Source of the DNA: Sneathiella marina
GTDB taxonomy: Bacteria; Pseudomonadota; Alphaproteobacteria; Sneathiellales; Sneathiellaceae
Reading direction: 5' to 3'
DNA: 64,000 nucleotides
Assembly (NCBI RefSeq): GCF_023746535.1
Contig: NZ_CP098747.1
Span: 2,006,501 to 2,070,500, forward strand
The translations under genes were made by a program, and so were the position numbers. How positions within the stretch are numbered: position 1 is the first letter of the stretch; each line of letters starts with the position of its first letter. Below, piece after piece: positions 27,666 through 36,987 of this stretch. The notes beneath the pieces were generated by a model, which saw only the letters and a list, made by a program, of their open reading frames with translations, ran no database searches and was not told the origin of the DNA.

Positions 27666-28427
27666 GTGTCTAAGACGAACCAACCGGTAATAATTCTGGT
27701 GGAGCCCCAGATGGGGGAGAATATTGGTGCCTCTGCCCGTGCCATGCTGAATTTTGGTCTAACAGAATTACGTATCGTCAAACCCAGAGACGGCTGGCCC
27801 AATGAGCGCGCCGTGGCGATGGCTTCGCGGGCGGATCGGGTGCTGGAGAACGCCAGGATTTTTGACACCACAGCCGAGGCCGTAGCGGATCTGCAATATG
27901 TTTATGCGACGACAGCCCGACAACGGGATGTGATCAAGAAAACATCGACACCCAACGGGGCTGCTACTGATCTTCGACATCAATCTCAAACGGGTATTGC
28001 AACAGGGATTTTGTTCGGAAAAGAAAGTGTCGGACTGTCTGCCGATGATGTGACTCTGGCCGATAGCCTGATTTCAGTTCCGTTAAATCCGGAATTTTCA
28101 TCGATTAATTTGGCCCAAGCTGTTCTGCTGTTAGGGTACGAATGGTTTCAGGCGGCAGACGACACGCCTGATCATCAAATACTGAATAAGGAACGGCCAG
28201 CTACCAAGGCGGAATTGTCATATCTGTTCGACCGTATCGAGCGTGAATTGGATGCGCGCGGTTTTTTTGATCCGATAATTAATAGAAAACCTGTTATTTT
28301 GCGGAATATGCGGACAATGTTTCAGCGGCTGGGGTTGATGGAATCTGATGTGCGAGCCTTTCAGGGTGGGGTAAAGGGTCTGAGCATGAAGGTGAAAGAT
28401 AAAAAAAATGACGGAAATCACTCATAA
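27666..28427 (+). CDS. trmJ: TrmJ-like tRNA 2'-O-ribose methyltransferase (SPOUT)
   Basis: A 253-residue SpoU-family SPOUT methyltransferase, starting at GTG 27666, seven bases after cimA. The three SpoU motifs are visible: motif 1 LVEPQMGENIGASARAMLNFG, motif 2 GILFGKESVGL, and motif 3 ISVPLNPEFSSINLAQAVLLLGYEW, which form the trefoil knot that binds SAM. TrmJ methylates the 2'-OH of nucleotide 32 in several tRNAs. The C-terminal helical part (LSYLFDRIERELDARGFF) is also typical of TrmJ. The last 20 bases overlap the next gene in another frame. Confidence 0.9.
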   Translation: MSKTNQPVIILVEPQMGENIGASARAMLNFGLTELRIVKPRDGWPNERAVAMASRADRVLENARIFDTTAEAVADLQYVYATTARQRDVIKKTSTPNGAATDLRHQSQTGIATGILFGKESVGLSADDVTLADSLISVPLNPEFSSINLAQAVLLLGYEWFQAADDTPDHQILNKERPATKAELSYLFDRIERELDARGFFDPIINRKPVILRNMRTMFQRLGLMESDVRAFQGGVKGLSMKVKDKKNDGNHS

Positions 28428-29319
28428 CATAACGGCAATCAGCGATATCAAAATTCATTATGCTGAAAGCGGTAGGGACAAGCAGGACCTGGTCCTGTTG
28501 CTACATGGTTTCCCGGAATTTTGGTACACATGGCGGCAACAGCTCCCGGATATTGGCGAAAGGTATCATGCGGTCGCACCGGATATGCGCGGCTATAATC
28601 TTTCAGATAAGCCTGAAGGCATTAAATCCTATCGTATCAACCATTTAATGGCCGATATGTTTCGCTTGGTTGAGCAACTGGGACATGAAAAATTCTACCT
28701 TGTTGCTCATGACTGGGGGGCTGGTGTTGCCTGGGCCATGGCTATTGCGCATCCGGAAAAGATCAAGGGACTGGTCATCATGAATGGTCCACACCCGTTT
28801 ATCTTTTCAGAGCTATTATCAAAAAATGAGACGCAAATCGAGCAAAGCCAGTATATGGCCTATTTCCGCAATGAGGGGATAGAAGATGATATGTTGGCAA
28901 ATGACTGCGAATGGCTGTTGAAATGGACGTTTAAGGAACATTTAGCAACAGGACAGATGACCGAAGAAGACAGGCAGGCCTATTTGACCGCCTGGACACG
29001 GCCGAATGCGTTAAAATCCATGCTGAATTATTATCGGGCATCGCCTTTAACACCGGCAACAGCTGAGAATAAGGGAAAAGGATTTGGTCTTAATCCTGCT
29101 GATTTCGTCGTGAAGGTACCGACCCTGGTTATATGGGGAGAAGAGGATCACGCATTGGTCCCTGAAAACCTGGATGGATTAGCGGAATTGGTGCCTGATC
29201 TTGAGATCGTCAGATTGCCGAATGTAACCCATTGGGTCACCCATGAAGCGCCGGAAATAGTCTCAAAAGAGATCTTGTCATTTGTCGATAAGCTGGCGGG
29301 ACAATCTCAGTCCACATAA
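28408..29319 (+). CDS. Alpha/beta hydrolase, epoxide hydrolase-like
   Basis: A 303-residue alpha/beta hydrolase with Asp rather than Ser as nucleophile: Asp102 in VAHDWGAGVAWA, His275 in NVTHWVTHE, and an Asp in IWGEEDHAL as the likely charge-relay acid. The oxyanion region is LLHGFPEFWYTWR, the HGFPE-W-W signature of epoxide hydrolases and haloalkane dehalogenases. Tyr residues in the cap (LNYYRASPL, and Y in SQYMAYF) fit the epoxide-activating tyrosines. The substrate is unknown. It overlaps trmJ by 20 bases, so it is expressed with it, though no functional link is evident. Confidence 0.85.
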   Translation: MTEITHNITAISDIKIHYAESGRDKQDLVLLLHGFPEFWYTWRQQLPDIGERYHAVAPDMRGYNLSDKPEGIKSYRINHLMADMFRLVEQLGHEKFYLVAHDWGAGVAWAMAIAHPEKIKGLVIMNGPHPFIFSELLSKNETQIEQSQYMAYFRNEGIEDDMLANDCEWLLKWTFKEHLATGQMTEEDRQAYLTAWTRPNALKSMLNYYRASPLTPATAENKGKGFGLNPADFVVKVPTLVIWGEEDHALVPENLDGLAELVPDLEIVRLPNVTHWVTHEAPEIVSKEILSFVDKLAGQSQST

Positions 29320-29322
29320 GGA

Positions 29323-29350
29323 TTGACAAGGTTTTTATCATCAGTATAGT
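29323..29350 (+). promoter_or_regulatory. Sigma70-type promoter of rpsD
   Basis: A perfect TTGACA -35 (29323-29328) and TATAGT -10 (29345-29350, five of six) are separated by 16 bases, 64 bases upstream of the rpsD ATG. This is the best consensus promoter in the window, as expected for a ribosomal-protein gene. Confidence 0.75.
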
Positions 29351-29414
29351 GCGCCGCTTGAGCAAGCCTCGTCGGCATGCCTTTTTCCTAAATCGATAGA
29401 ACTGGATTAAGTTT

Positions 29415-30032
29415 ATGAGCAAGCGCATTCAAGCGAAATACAAAATTGACCGCCGCATGGGCGAAAACCTCTGGGGCCGTCCTAAAAGCCCCGTAAACCG
29501 CCGGGAATATGGACCGGGCCAACATGGTCAGGGTCGCCGCGGTAAAATTTCTGATTTTGGTATCCATCTTCGTGCCAAACAGAAACTCAAAGGATATTAC
29601 GGTAACATCACGGAAAAAAGCTTCCGTCGTCTTTATGCCGAAGCCGTTCGCCTGAAAGGTGATACGTCCGAAAATCTTATTGGTCTTCTGGAACGTCGGC
29701 TGGACGCTGTTGTTTACCGCATGAAATTCGTGCCGACGGTTTTTGCAGCACGCCAGTTTGTCAATCACGGCCATGTCCTGGTTAATGGTAAGAAAGTGAA
29801 TATTTCTTCTTATCAGGTAAAAGTGGGTGACGTTGTTGAAGTTCGTGAGAAATCCAAACAGATGGCTCTGGTTCTAGAAGCTGCTGACAGCCCGGAACGT
29901 GACATTCCAGAATATCTTGACGTGGATCAAAAGAAATTGAAGGGAACGTTTAATAATATTCCTAACCTGTCAGACGTTCCATACCCGGTTGTGATGGAAC
30001 CGAACCTGATCGTCGAATTCTATTCTCGCTAA
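29415..30032 (+). CDS. rpsD: 30S ribosomal protein S4
   Basis: A 205-residue S4 protein, the usual length. It begins [21 protein letters not shown] and contains [21 protein letters not shown], the [14 protein letters not shown] helix region, and an S4 RNA-binding domain ([14 protein letters not shown], then [19 protein letters not shown]). It is a primary 16S rRNA-binding protein that nucleates small-subunit assembly. It is monocistronic here, with its own promoter and terminator, the arrangement usual in alphaproteobacteria rather than the E. coli alpha operon. Confidence 0.98.
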   Translation: MSKRIQAKYKIDRRMGENLWGRPKSPVNRREYGPGQHGQGRRGKISDFGIHLRAKQKLKGYYGNITEKSFRRLYAEAVRLKGDTSENLIGLLERRLDAVVYRMKFVPTVFAARQFVNHGHVLVNGKKVNISSYQVKVGDVVEVREKSKQMALVLEAADSPERDIPEYLDVDQKKLKGTFNNIPNLSDVPYPVVMEPNLIVEFYSR

Positions 30033-30050
30033 GATATTAGCGGACACAGA

Positions 30051-30082
30051 AAAGCCGGTGGATTTATCCCCCGGCTTTTTTT
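30051..30082 (+). terminator. Intrinsic terminator after rpsD
   Basis: AAAGCCGG (30051-30058) pairs with CCGGCTTT (30071-30078), and the 3' arm continues into a run of T residues ending about 30082. It starts 18 bases after the rpsD stop and is a classical rho-independent terminator. Confidence 0.88.
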
Positions 30083-30101
30083 GCGTCTGAAGAGCGGCGC
30101 C

Positions 30102-30377
30102 TCATAATCCACCGTCGCGTTTTTCTTCATTGATGGACTTCTTGACCCGTTGATAATCAAAAATACCGATCAATAATACGGTGAGGGATAAGGGCAGCAG
30201 TATCCATCCTAAAAATCCGAGCAATTTGTCATCTAGCAATTGAATTAAAGCGACACTCGCAGCACATAAGGCAATTGCCGTCTTCACATAGGCCATAAGG
30301 GTGCGTCGGTTCGCCAGCTCGGTTCTATGAACCGCGAGCTTAAAAGTGTCTATATTGCGCTTGTCCTGCTGAGTAAT
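30102..30377 (-). CDS. DUF202-like small membrane protein, apparent AUU start
   Basis: A 91-residue membrane protein with two hydrophobic helices (about residues 37-54 and 57-75) and a basic tail. The DUF202/YidH-type signature LAVHRTELANRRTLMAYVKTA is seen only if translation starts upstream of the first ATG (30296), because ATG would remove half the signature. The frame upstream is closed by a TGA at 30396-30398 with no ATG, GTG or TTG start before the signature. An ATT at 30377 lies seven bases after a strong GGAGG (30385-30389), giving a product beginning M-T-Q-Q-D-K. The function of DUF202 is unknown. It is convergent with rpsD and downstream of the binding-protein gene. Confidence 0.68.
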   Translation of the reverse strand: MTQQDKRNIDTFKLAVHRTELANRRTLMAYVKTAIALCAASVALIQLLDDKLLGFLGWILLPLSLTVLLIGIFDYQRVKKSINEEKRDGGL

Positions 30378-30455
30378 TTTGTACCCTCCTTGACATCATG
30401 CAGCTTAGTTAAACAAATTTGAACCCCGCAAGACAAGGGGCAAGTGTATCTAATG

Positions 30456-31607
30456 TTATGGAGCGGGTATATTTGTCGGTAAAATTTCCTCTACGAGCTT
30501 TTCGGAACCTTTATCAGCTTTGACCAAGGCAACGGATTTTACCGGAATGGGATTACCAGCGGAAAAGCTGATATTTCCCGTAATCCCCGGGAAATCTTGT
30601 AATGTTGAAAGCGCCTTTCTTACCGCCTCGACATCCGTGCTGCCAGCTTTTTCGATAGCTGCAGCAACCAGCTTGACTGTATCATAGCCCAATGCCGTGA
30701 AGGCATCTGGCTCATGCCCGGGGTATTTTTCCATAAACGCTGCACGGAAGGCAACGACGGCCGGGGATGTGTTATCTGCGCCTACATCTGCATGGGTGGT
30801 GAAGTAACTATTGTCTTCATCGGGAAGCTGTTGCCATCCTTCACCGATATCAAATCCATCACCGCTCAGGATTGGGACTGCTATCCCCGCATTTCGAAGT
30901 TGGGAAACTTCTGAGATAACCTCATCAGGAGACGCAGAAAGAAAAATCAATTCAGCATCACCAAGTTCACCGAACAGTTCTGCAAAGCTGTCTGCCGTAT
31001 ATGCCTTATCAAAGGTAATTGTTCCGCCAAGCTCTGTGTATCGCGAAACAAAATATTTTCTGAGGAGCTCTGTATAAGACATGCCTTGTTTGTACAGGAC
31101 TGCGACTTTTGAAATCTTCAGGTTGTGGACAGCCCATTCCGCCGCCGCCGCCGCTTGCACATTGTCGCCGTAACAGGCGAGAAACAGATAGTCTGGTACA
31201 TGTTCAGGCAAAAGTGGGGAAGTAGCGCCAGATGTAATGAACAAACGCTTATGTTTTGCCGCAACATGCGCTGCCGCGAGGACAACATCTGTATCAGACA
31301 TGCCGATAAGGACAGGCATATCTGAATTGGCGTCGATCATGGCTTCTGTTTTACGGGTAATGGCGGCAGGATTCGTTTCGCCATCCTCAAGTATAAGATT
31401 AACTTTCCGCCCTAAAACACCACCATTGCTGTTTAATTCTTCAACAGCAAGTAATGCGCCCTGCGAAGATGGGATGTCCAGATTTTTCTGGTCTCCGGTC
31501 AAATTATAAATTGCGCCAATATTCATTTTCTGCTCACTTTCCTGACAAGCTGCTATCAGCAGGATAACAAGTAAAATTGCTGATTTAAAAATACATTTTG
31601 AAATCAT
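30456..31607 (-). CDS. ABC transporter substrate-binding lipoprotein, LivJ/LivK-like (orphan)
   Basis: About 383 residues; ATG 31607 is chosen over GTG 31613. A lipoprotein signal peptide ends in lipobox LIAAC. The periplasmic-binding fold type I (Peripla_BP_6) is recognised by MNIGAIYNLTGDQKNLDIPSS near the start, GALLAVEELNSNGGVLGRKV, EDGETNPAAITRKTEAMI, then AFTALGYDTVKLVAAAIEKAGS near the end. LivJ/LivK relatives bind branched-chain amino acids or other small amides. No permease or ATPase gene is nearby, so this is an orphan receptor that may serve a distant transporter or a sensor. It lies 29 bases downstream of purN on the same strand. Confidence 0.84.
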   Translation of the reverse strand: MISKCIFKSAILLVILLIAACQESEQKMNIGAIYNLTGDQKNLDIPSSQGALLAVEELNSNGGVLGRKVNLILEDGETNPAAITRKTEAMIDANSDMPVLIGMSDTDVVLAAAHVAAKHKRLFITSGATSPLLPEHVPDYLFLACYGDNVQAAAAAEWAVHNLKISKVAVLYKQGMSYTELLRKYFVSRYTELGGTITFDKAYTADSFAELFGELGDAELIFLSASPDEVISEVSQLRNAGIAVPILSGDGFDIGEGWQQLPDEDNSYFTTHADVGADNTSPAVVAFRAAFMEKYPGHEPDAFTALGYDTVKLVAAAIEKAGSTDVEAVRKALSTLQDFPGITGNISFSAGNPIPVKSVALVKADKGSEKLVEEILPTNIPAP

Positions 31608-31636
31608 AATCACAGCACAACGAAAATAAATTACTT

Positions 31637-32293
31637 TTACATATCCAGTTTTGGGTTAACAAGGGATCGGGTTGGTTGATCGGCTTCGTTTAAAATAGCA
31701 ATTGGACCACTGATCCGGATCTGTTTGTCCGCGACTAACCGTAGGGCAAGCGGGTAAATAAGATGCTCCTGCTCCAGGATACGGGCAGCGAGGATGTCTA
31801 CTGTGTCATCCTGTAAAATGGGCACCGCAGCCTGCGCAATAATGGGTCCGTCATCCATTTCCGGACGAACGAAATGTACGGTGCAACCGGTGAAACGGGC
31901 GCCGGATTCGATGGCTCTTTCATGGACATGCAACCCCTTGAAAGCCGGAAGCAGGGAAGGGTGGATGTTCAGGATTCGATCCCGCCAGCGATTTACGAAA
32001 TCTGCTGTTAATAGGCGCATGAAGCCCGCAAGGCATATAAGATCTACGTCAAGTTCTGCAAGATATTCTGTGAGTTGGGTTTCAAAAGATTCCCGGTCGT
32101 CGAAATCACGATGATCAATGACACGCGTCGAGATACTGTTCTCTGCGGCAAATTTGAGGCCGGCTGCTTCCAGGTTATTTGAGACAACCGTAACAATTTC
32201 CGCTGGAAAATTTTCAACGGCGCACGCCTTTACGAGAGATTGCATATTACTCCCGCGGGATGAAATGAGAACCGCAACCCTTAACTTTGCCAC
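31637..32293 (-). CDS. purN: Phosphoribosylglycinamide formyltransferase (GART)
   Basis: A 218-residue enzyme starting at GTG 32293, 13 bases before the end of purM, so the two are translationally coupled. The phosphate-binding [16 protein letters not shown], the catalytic [12 protein letters not shown] and [13 protein letters not shown] (Asp) are all present. PurN transfers a formyl group from 10-formyl-THF to GAR in the third step of purine synthesis. The purM-purN order is the standard arrangement. Confidence 0.96.
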   Translation of the reverse strand: MAKLRVAVLISSRGSNMQSLVKACAVENFPAEIVTVVSNNLEAAGLKFAAENSISTRVIDHRDFDDRESFETQLTEYLAELDVDLICLAGFMRLLTADFVNRWRDRILNIHPSLLPAFKGLHVHERAIESGARFTGCTVHFVRPEMDDGPIIAQAAVPILQDDTVDILAARILEQEHLIYPLALRLVADKQIRISGPIAILNEADQPTRSLVNPKLDM

Positions 32294-33363
32294 GCCATTT
32301 CCAACTCGTTTATGTTCACTTGCTCTTCATTGCCAATGCGATTACGGAGCCGGCCAACGGAATAGACCGTTTCTCCTGCATTAGTCAGCATATCAATTGC
32401 CAGCTTTTCATTTTCCGGAGAAACCGCAACCACCATCCCCAAGCCGCAGTTAAATGTTGTTGCCAATTCCCGCGGGGCTATGTTTCCGACATCGGCTAAC
32501 CAATTGAAGAGGGGGGGTAAAGGCCAGGAAGTGACGTCAAGCTCAGCAACAAGTGTCTCGGGTAAAATACGGGGAATATTCTCGAACAGGCCGCCACCGG
32601 TAATATGGGATAGTGCTTTTATGTGTCCTGCCCGAATTGCTTGAAGACAACTTTTGACATAGATTCGGGTTGGTGCGATTAGCGCATCTCCCAGTGATTG
32701 TTGCGAATCAAAAGGTGCCTTGTCAGAATAATTCAGGTTAAAATCGCTGACAAGTTTGCGAATAAGCGAAAAACCATTGGAATGAACCCCAGAAGACGCT
32801 AACCCCAAAAGAACATCACCGTCATTTAGCTGATCAGCTTGTAGCAATTGATCCCGCTCGACGGCACCCACGGTAAAGCCAGCAAGGTCGTAATCACCTG
32901 CGGCATACATTCCCGGCATCTCAGCCGTTTCACCGCCAATCAGAGCGCAGCCGGCTTGCTTACATCCTTCGGCAATCCCAGAAATAATTGTGCGCGCTGC
33001 GGAAACTTCAAGACCACCCGTTGCAAAGTAATCAAGGAAGAATAAGGGCTCCGCGCCTTGAACAACCAGATCATTGACGCACATTGCCACCAGATCAATT
33101 CCGACTGTATCGTGACGGCCCATATCAATCGCTACTTTTAATTTTGTGCCAACGCCATCTGTGGCTGAAACCAGCAAGGGATCTTTAAACCCGGCAGCCT
33201 TTGGATCGAAAATTGCGCCAAATCCACCAAGGTCAGCATTCGCGCCCAATCGTTTTGTGGCTGCTGCGAGTGGTTTTATTGCATCAACAAGAGAGTTTCC
33301 TGCATCAATGTCAACACCTGCGTCTTTGTAACTGTAACTTTTTTTGGAGCTATCGTTGTTCAT
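32281..33363 (-). CDS. purM: Phosphoribosylformylglycinamidine cyclo-ligase (AIR synthetase)
   Basis: A 360-residue enzyme. ATG 33363 is preferred over an in-frame TTG 33381 because family members begin just before [17 protein letters not shown]. The ATP-binding [31 protein letters not shown] and the C-terminal [13 protein letters not shown]-like segment ([15 protein letters not shown]) match PurM. It closes the imidazole ring of AIR, the fifth step of purine synthesis. The gene is divergent from the DUF2066 gene across 66 bases, and its end overlaps purN. Confidence 0.96.
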   Translation of the reverse strand: MNNDSSKKSYSYKDAGVDIDAGNSLVDAIKPLAAATKRLGANADLGGFGAIFDPKAAGFKDPLLVSATDGVGTKLKVAIDMGRHDTVGIDLVAMCVNDLVVQGAEPLFFLDYFATGGLEVSAARTIISGIAEGCKQAGCALIGGETAEMPGMYAAGDYDLAGFTVGAVERDQLLQADQLNDGDVLLGLASSGVHSNGFSLIRKLVSDFNLNYSDKAPFDSQQSLGDALIAPTRIYVKSCLQAIRAGHIKALSHITGGGLFENIPRILPETLVAELDVTSWPLPPLFNWLADVGNIAPRELATTFNCGLGMVVAVSPENEKLAIDMLTNAGETVYSVGRLRNRIGNEEQVNINELEMAWQS

Positions 33364-33429
33364 AAGATATGCTACACCCAACCAGTAGTTTATGCTCGGC
33401 TCAACATACTTTTTTTCCAGTGGTTTGCA

Positions 33430-34581
33430 ATGACGGATACAAAACGAATTCTAAGTAATGTCACGCATCAGGTTATTTGCGTCCTGTTTATTTCATTTCT
33501 CACGACAGTCCCGGCCCATGCTGTTGAAAATGACCAGTATACAGTGAGAGATATCTCGGTTGATACGACAGCGGCAACTATACCGCAGGCCCAGACTAAA
33601 GCTATCAGGGTCGGGCAGAGACGCGCTTTCTACACCTTGCTGCGAAAACTTGTACCCGTGGCATATCATTTGGATATTCCCGTACTTCAGGATGAGGAAA
33701 TCACACCCCTGGTCGCCGGATTTCAGGTTGCGAACGAGCGTACAGCGCCGCAGCGGTATCTCGCTGACCTGACATTCGAATTTAAGCGTCAGGAGATTCG
33801 GGATGTGCTACGAAACGCGGGGCTGCCATTTGCCGAAGCGGTTGCCAAACCTCTTTTGGTTCTTCCCGTATTTAATAATGGTGAAACTAAAGTACTCTGG
33901 GAAGAGCCAAATCCATGGCGTACCGCCTGGGTCGACGTCATCGATTTTGGTGTAAGACCGGAAATCGCTGAATCCAATCTGGATGACGCCGCACAAACAC
34001 TCTCTCAACCAGTTATTGTTCCTGCCGGCGACTTTGCGGATATTCAGGCTATCGACGTTCAGCAGGCCGTATCACTCGATGAAGACGCACTTGGTGTTAT
34101 TGAAGACATTTATGAAACTCCAGGTACGCTGATTATTAGCGCCAGGCTCCGTGAAGATCAGGACGGTCGCCTGGTTCTTGAAATTTCGCGACAACGCAGT
34201 GGACAGTTTTCCACAACTGTCATCGATTCGTATATAGGAACTGATGATCCGGAATTTCTAATGCAAAGTGCCATTCTTGATATCCTGCAAAAACAACAGG
34301 ATGACTGGAAACAGCAAAATATCATTGATTTTAGTGTGGAGAATACTCTTGCTGTTACCACAACTATTACAGGTCTAGAGGATTGGCTCCATATACAGGA
34401 GCAGGTGAAGAGCCTCTCATCTGTGAGTGGTACGCGGACAATTGATTTGTCGGTGGCAAAAGCTTTTTGGCATGTCACTTTCCTCGGGAGCATTGATCAA
34501 CTCAGGATTTCGCTTGCTCAGCAGGATTTGCAATTAGTTGATAATAGCGGTTACTGGACACTTGACCCCGTTCGGAACTGA
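33430..34581 (+). CDS. DUF2066 domain protein, exported
   Basis: A 383-residue protein with an N-terminal signal peptide (hydrophobic [17 protein letters not shown], cleavage expected after AHA). The mature start [39 protein letters not shown] is the DUF2066 hallmark, a family usually found beside the CDP-alcohol phosphatidyltransferase-PerM-hda group in alpha- and gammaproteobacteria. Here it is followed by exactly those genes. The function is unknown. A periplasmic or envelope location is inferred from the signal peptide. Confidence 0.8.
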   Translation: MTDTKRILSNVTHQVICVLFISFLTTVPAHAVENDQYTVRDISVDTTAATIPQAQTKAIRVGQRRAFYTLLRKLVPVAYHLDIPVLQDEEITPLVAGFQVANERTAPQRYLADLTFEFKRQEIRDVLRNAGLPFAEAVAKPLLVLPVFNNGETKVLWEEPNPWRTAWVDVIDFGVRPEIAESNLDDAAQTLSQPVIVPAGDFADIQAIDVQQAVSLDEDALGVIEDIYETPGTLIISARLREDQDGRLVLEISRQRSGQFSTTVIDSYIGTDDPEFLMQSAILDILQKQQDDWKQQNIIDFSVENTLAVTTTITGLEDWLHIQEQVKSLSSVSGTRTIDLSVAKAFWHVTFLGSIDQLRISLAQQDLQLVDNSGYWTLDPVRN

Positions 34582-34619
34582 CAGATGTTTGATTTTTAAT
34601 TTCGTGAATTGGATATACT

Positions 34620-35147
34620 GTGAATATCCCCAATAGCATTACACTATTTCGCATGATGCTCGTGCCCCTAATCGTCTGGCTTATCTTGCGTGAGCAGATG
34701 TTGGCAGCATTTATTGTTTTTTTGATCGCCGGTGTGACGGATGCTCTCGATGGCTTGATAGCAAAGCAATTTGATCTGGTAACACCGCTCGGGACGTATT
34801 TGGATCCATTGGCTGATAAAGTATTGTTGGTATCGATATACGTAACCTTGGGAATTCAGGAATTTTTACCAAGCTGGCTGGTTATTTTGGTGGTCAGTCG
34901 AGATATCCTGATCGTAGGTGGAATATTGCTGACCTTTCTTATGGAGCTGAACCTTGAAATTGCTCCTTCGAAAATCAGTAAATTCAATACATTCTTTCAA
35001 ATCAGTTTAGCTGCTTTGATTTTGGGTGATCGTGGATTAAATATTGATGATAATTTTTTTATCGTCATGTGTATCTACGCGGTTGCCGTAACAACTGTCC
35101 TTTCCGGACATAATTACATTTTGCAATGGTCGCGGCAAAATAGTTAG
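34620..35147 (+). CDS. CDP-alcohol phosphatidyltransferase family protein (PgsA-like)
   Basis: A 175-residue membrane protein starting at GTG 34620 (MNIPNSITLFRMMLVPLIV). The CDP-alcohol motif D-x2-D-G-x2-A-x-x(n)-G-x3-D-x3-D is present as DALDGLIAK followed by GTYLDPLADK. The usual Arg after the Ala is Lys here, a variation seen in this short alphaproteobacterial subfamily. About five hydrophobic helices. The family makes phospholipids from CDP-diacylglycerol; whether this copy makes phosphatidylglycerophosphate or cardiolipin cannot be read from sequence. It sits between DUF2066 and a PerM-type protein, a conserved order. Confidence 0.85.
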   Translation: MNIPNSITLFRMMLVPLIVWLILREQMLAAFIVFLIAGVTDALDGLIAKQFDLVTPLGTYLDPLADKVLLVSIYVTLGIQEFLPSWLVILVVSRDILIVGGILLTFLMELNLEIAPSKISKFNTFFQISLAALILGDRGLNIDDNFFIVMCIYAVAVTTVLSGHNYILQWSRQNS

Positions 35148-35187
35148 AAGTAAACCCGCTGGCAACCCAACCTGGAGAAACCCTGAG

Positions 35188-36273
35188 ATGTCGCTAAAAC
35201 AACATATGAAATTTTGGGCTTTTTTTGTCGCGCTATTCATTCTCTTTCTTGTGCTATTAAGCAATATCCTGCTGCCCTTTATATTGGGAATGGCCGTTGC
35301 TTATTTTCTGGACCCCGTTGCTGATAAACTAGAAGATCTCGGCCTGAACAGGTCTTTGGCAACGACAATTATCATTGGAGTTTTTGTCCTGCTTGTAATT
35401 TTGCTGACAATCCTATTGGTTCCGGTTTTGATAGAGCAATTATTGGGTTTCTTGAATAGGTTGCCCGGCTATATCACGAAACTACACGCGTTTCTCATGC
35501 CAATTGTTGAGCGGTTTGTTGATGTAAGTGATTTGCAACAGAACGGGGAAGTTAAAAAATCTCTTGCTCTGTATGCGGCGGAGGCCGTCAAAAGTCTCGG
35601 GGCGTTGTCTAAGAACATAATTGGTGGCGGTCTCGCTTTAGTTAATATCATTACACTGCTGGTCATTACACCCGTCGTTGCATTCTATCTGTTGCGGGAC
35701 TGGGATCATATCGTCGAGAAGGTGAATAGTTGGCTTCCTGTCAAAAATGCCCATGAGGTGCGTCGCCTGGCCAGCGAGATTGATGACGTTCTCGCCGGGT
35801 TTGTGCGGGGGCAGGCAACTGTCTGTCTAATATTGTCTCTTTATTATGGTATTGCGCTCATGGCTTCAGGCCTGGAATTTGGCCTAACAATCGGAATCAT
35901 AACGGGAATGATTTCATTTATTCCATTTGTCGGTGCAATTATCGGGGCAGTTGCGTCCATTGGTGTGGCACTTGTGCAATTTTGGCCGGATTTTGTCATG
36001 ATCGGTATAGTTGGCGTTATTTTTGTCGTCGGGCAGGTTCTGGAGGGATATGTACTGACACCAAATCTAGTCGGCGAACGAGTTGGTCTCCATCCTGTTT
36101 GGGTCATGTTCGGTTTGCTGGCAGGTGGTAGTCTGTTCGGATTTGTGGGTGTTTTGATTGCAGTTCCGATGGCCGCCGTTGTAGGTGTACTTAGTCGCTT
36201 CTCTATTCGGCAGTATCTTGAAAGCCCTCTATATGGTGCCCCTGTACCGCCCCCGGAAGAAGACGAAAAGTAA
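35188..36273 (+). CDS. AI-2E/PerM family transporter
   Basis: A 361-residue polytopic inner-membrane protein with about seven to eight hydrophobic helices. The AI-2E_transport domain is recognised by ILLPFILGMAVAYFLDPVADKL near the start, a large soluble-looking insert (VDVSDLQQNGEVKKSL), then FVRGQATVCLILSLYYGIAL, ISFIPFVGAIIGAV and the C-terminal QVLEGYVLTPNLVGERVGLHPVWVMF. Family members include PerM and TqsA, with proposed export or Na+/H+ roles. The substrate here is unknown. The neighbouring hdaA is typical of this genomic position. Confidence 0.86.
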   Translation: MSLKQHMKFWAFFVALFILFLVLLSNILLPFILGMAVAYFLDPVADKLEDLGLNRSLATTIIIGVFVLLVILLTILLVPVLIEQLLGFLNRLPGYITKLHAFLMPIVERFVDVSDLQQNGEVKKSLALYAAEAVKSLGALSKNIIGGGLALVNIITLLVITPVVAFYLLRDWDHIVEKVNSWLPVKNAHEVRRLASEIDDVLAGFVRGQATVCLILSLYYGIALMASGLEFGLTIGIITGMISFIPFVGAIIGAVASIGVALVQFWPDFVMIGIVGVIFVVGQVLEGYVLTPNLVGERVGLHPVWVMFGLLAGGSLFGFVGVLIAVPMAAVVGVLSRFSIRQYLESPLYGAPVPPPEEDEK

Positions 36274-36299
36274 CTTACCCATTTCAATTCGATAAAAGA

Positions 36300-36986
36300 A
36301 TGTACTCTATGGAAGCTTCTCAAATTCCAATGAACTTCACGTTTCGGTCGGCGGATGGTCGTGAAGATTTCCTTGTTGCACAGGCCAATGAGATTGCGGT
36401 TGGCTGGATTGATAAATGGCCAGCCTGGCAGAGCGGCTTTTTGATCTTAACAGGACCGAGGGGGTGCGGTAAGTCGCATCTTGCTGGAGTCTGGCAAACG
36501 ATGTCCAACGCCATACTTATCCAGTCGTCAGATTTGGCGGGATTATCAATAGAGGCCCTTGCAGAGATAGCGACCACTCCTGTTTTATGTGAGGACATTA
36601 AACCCGGAGTAGCTGAAACTGAGATGTTTCACTTGTTTAATTTAATGGTGGAGAATAAAAACAGCATGCTTATCACGGCTGAAATGGCACCAAAACAGTG
36701 GAACCTTACGTTGCCCGATTTGGCATCGCGGTTGGGAACTATTCCAATTGCAGCGATTGAGGAACCGGACGATCAGTTATTTGCGGCATTGGTTGTCAAA
36801 CATTTTTCAGACCGACAGCTTGCGGTAACACCGGATGTCGTTCAATATTTACTTAATCGGATTGAGCGTTCTTTTGCTGAAATTGCAAGAATGGTATCAA
36901 TCCTGGATAAGCGGGCGCTCGCACAGAAAAGAAAAATAAATATTCCCCTCGTACGGGACGTCTTGATGGAAGAACAGGAAAATTGA
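36300..36986 (+). CDS. hdaA: DnaA regulatory inactivator HdaA
   Basis: A 228-residue DnaA-like AAA+ ATPase without the DNA-binding domain. A clamp-binding motif QIPMNF (8-13) lies at the N-terminus, as in Hda, which needs it to bind the DNA polymerase sliding clamp. Walker A is GPRGCGKS (52-59). The Walker B region TTPVLCEDI is less canonical than in DnaA, in line with Hda, which acts with ADP. Sensor/box segments ASRLGTIPIAAIEEPDDQL and NRIERSFAEIARMVSILDKRAL follow. It promotes hydrolysis of DnaA-ATP after replication starts. The AI-2E protein upstream is a frequent neighbour. Confidence 0.9.
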   Translation: MYSMEASQIPMNFTFRSADGREDFLVAQANEIAVGWIDKWPAWQSGFLILTGPRGCGKSHLAGVWQTMSNAILIQSSDLAGLSIEALAEIATTPVLCEDIKPGVAETEMFHLFNLMVENKNSMLITAEMAPKQWNLTLPDLASRLGTIPIAAIEEPDDQLFAALVVKHFSDRQLAVTPDVVQYLLNRIERSFAEIARMVSILDKRALAQKRKINIPLVRDVLMEEQEN

Positions 36987-36987
36987 A

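Noticed and set aside
30102-30296. ATG 30296 as start of the DUF202 gene
   Set aside because: It would delete half of the family signature and has no ribosome-binding site.
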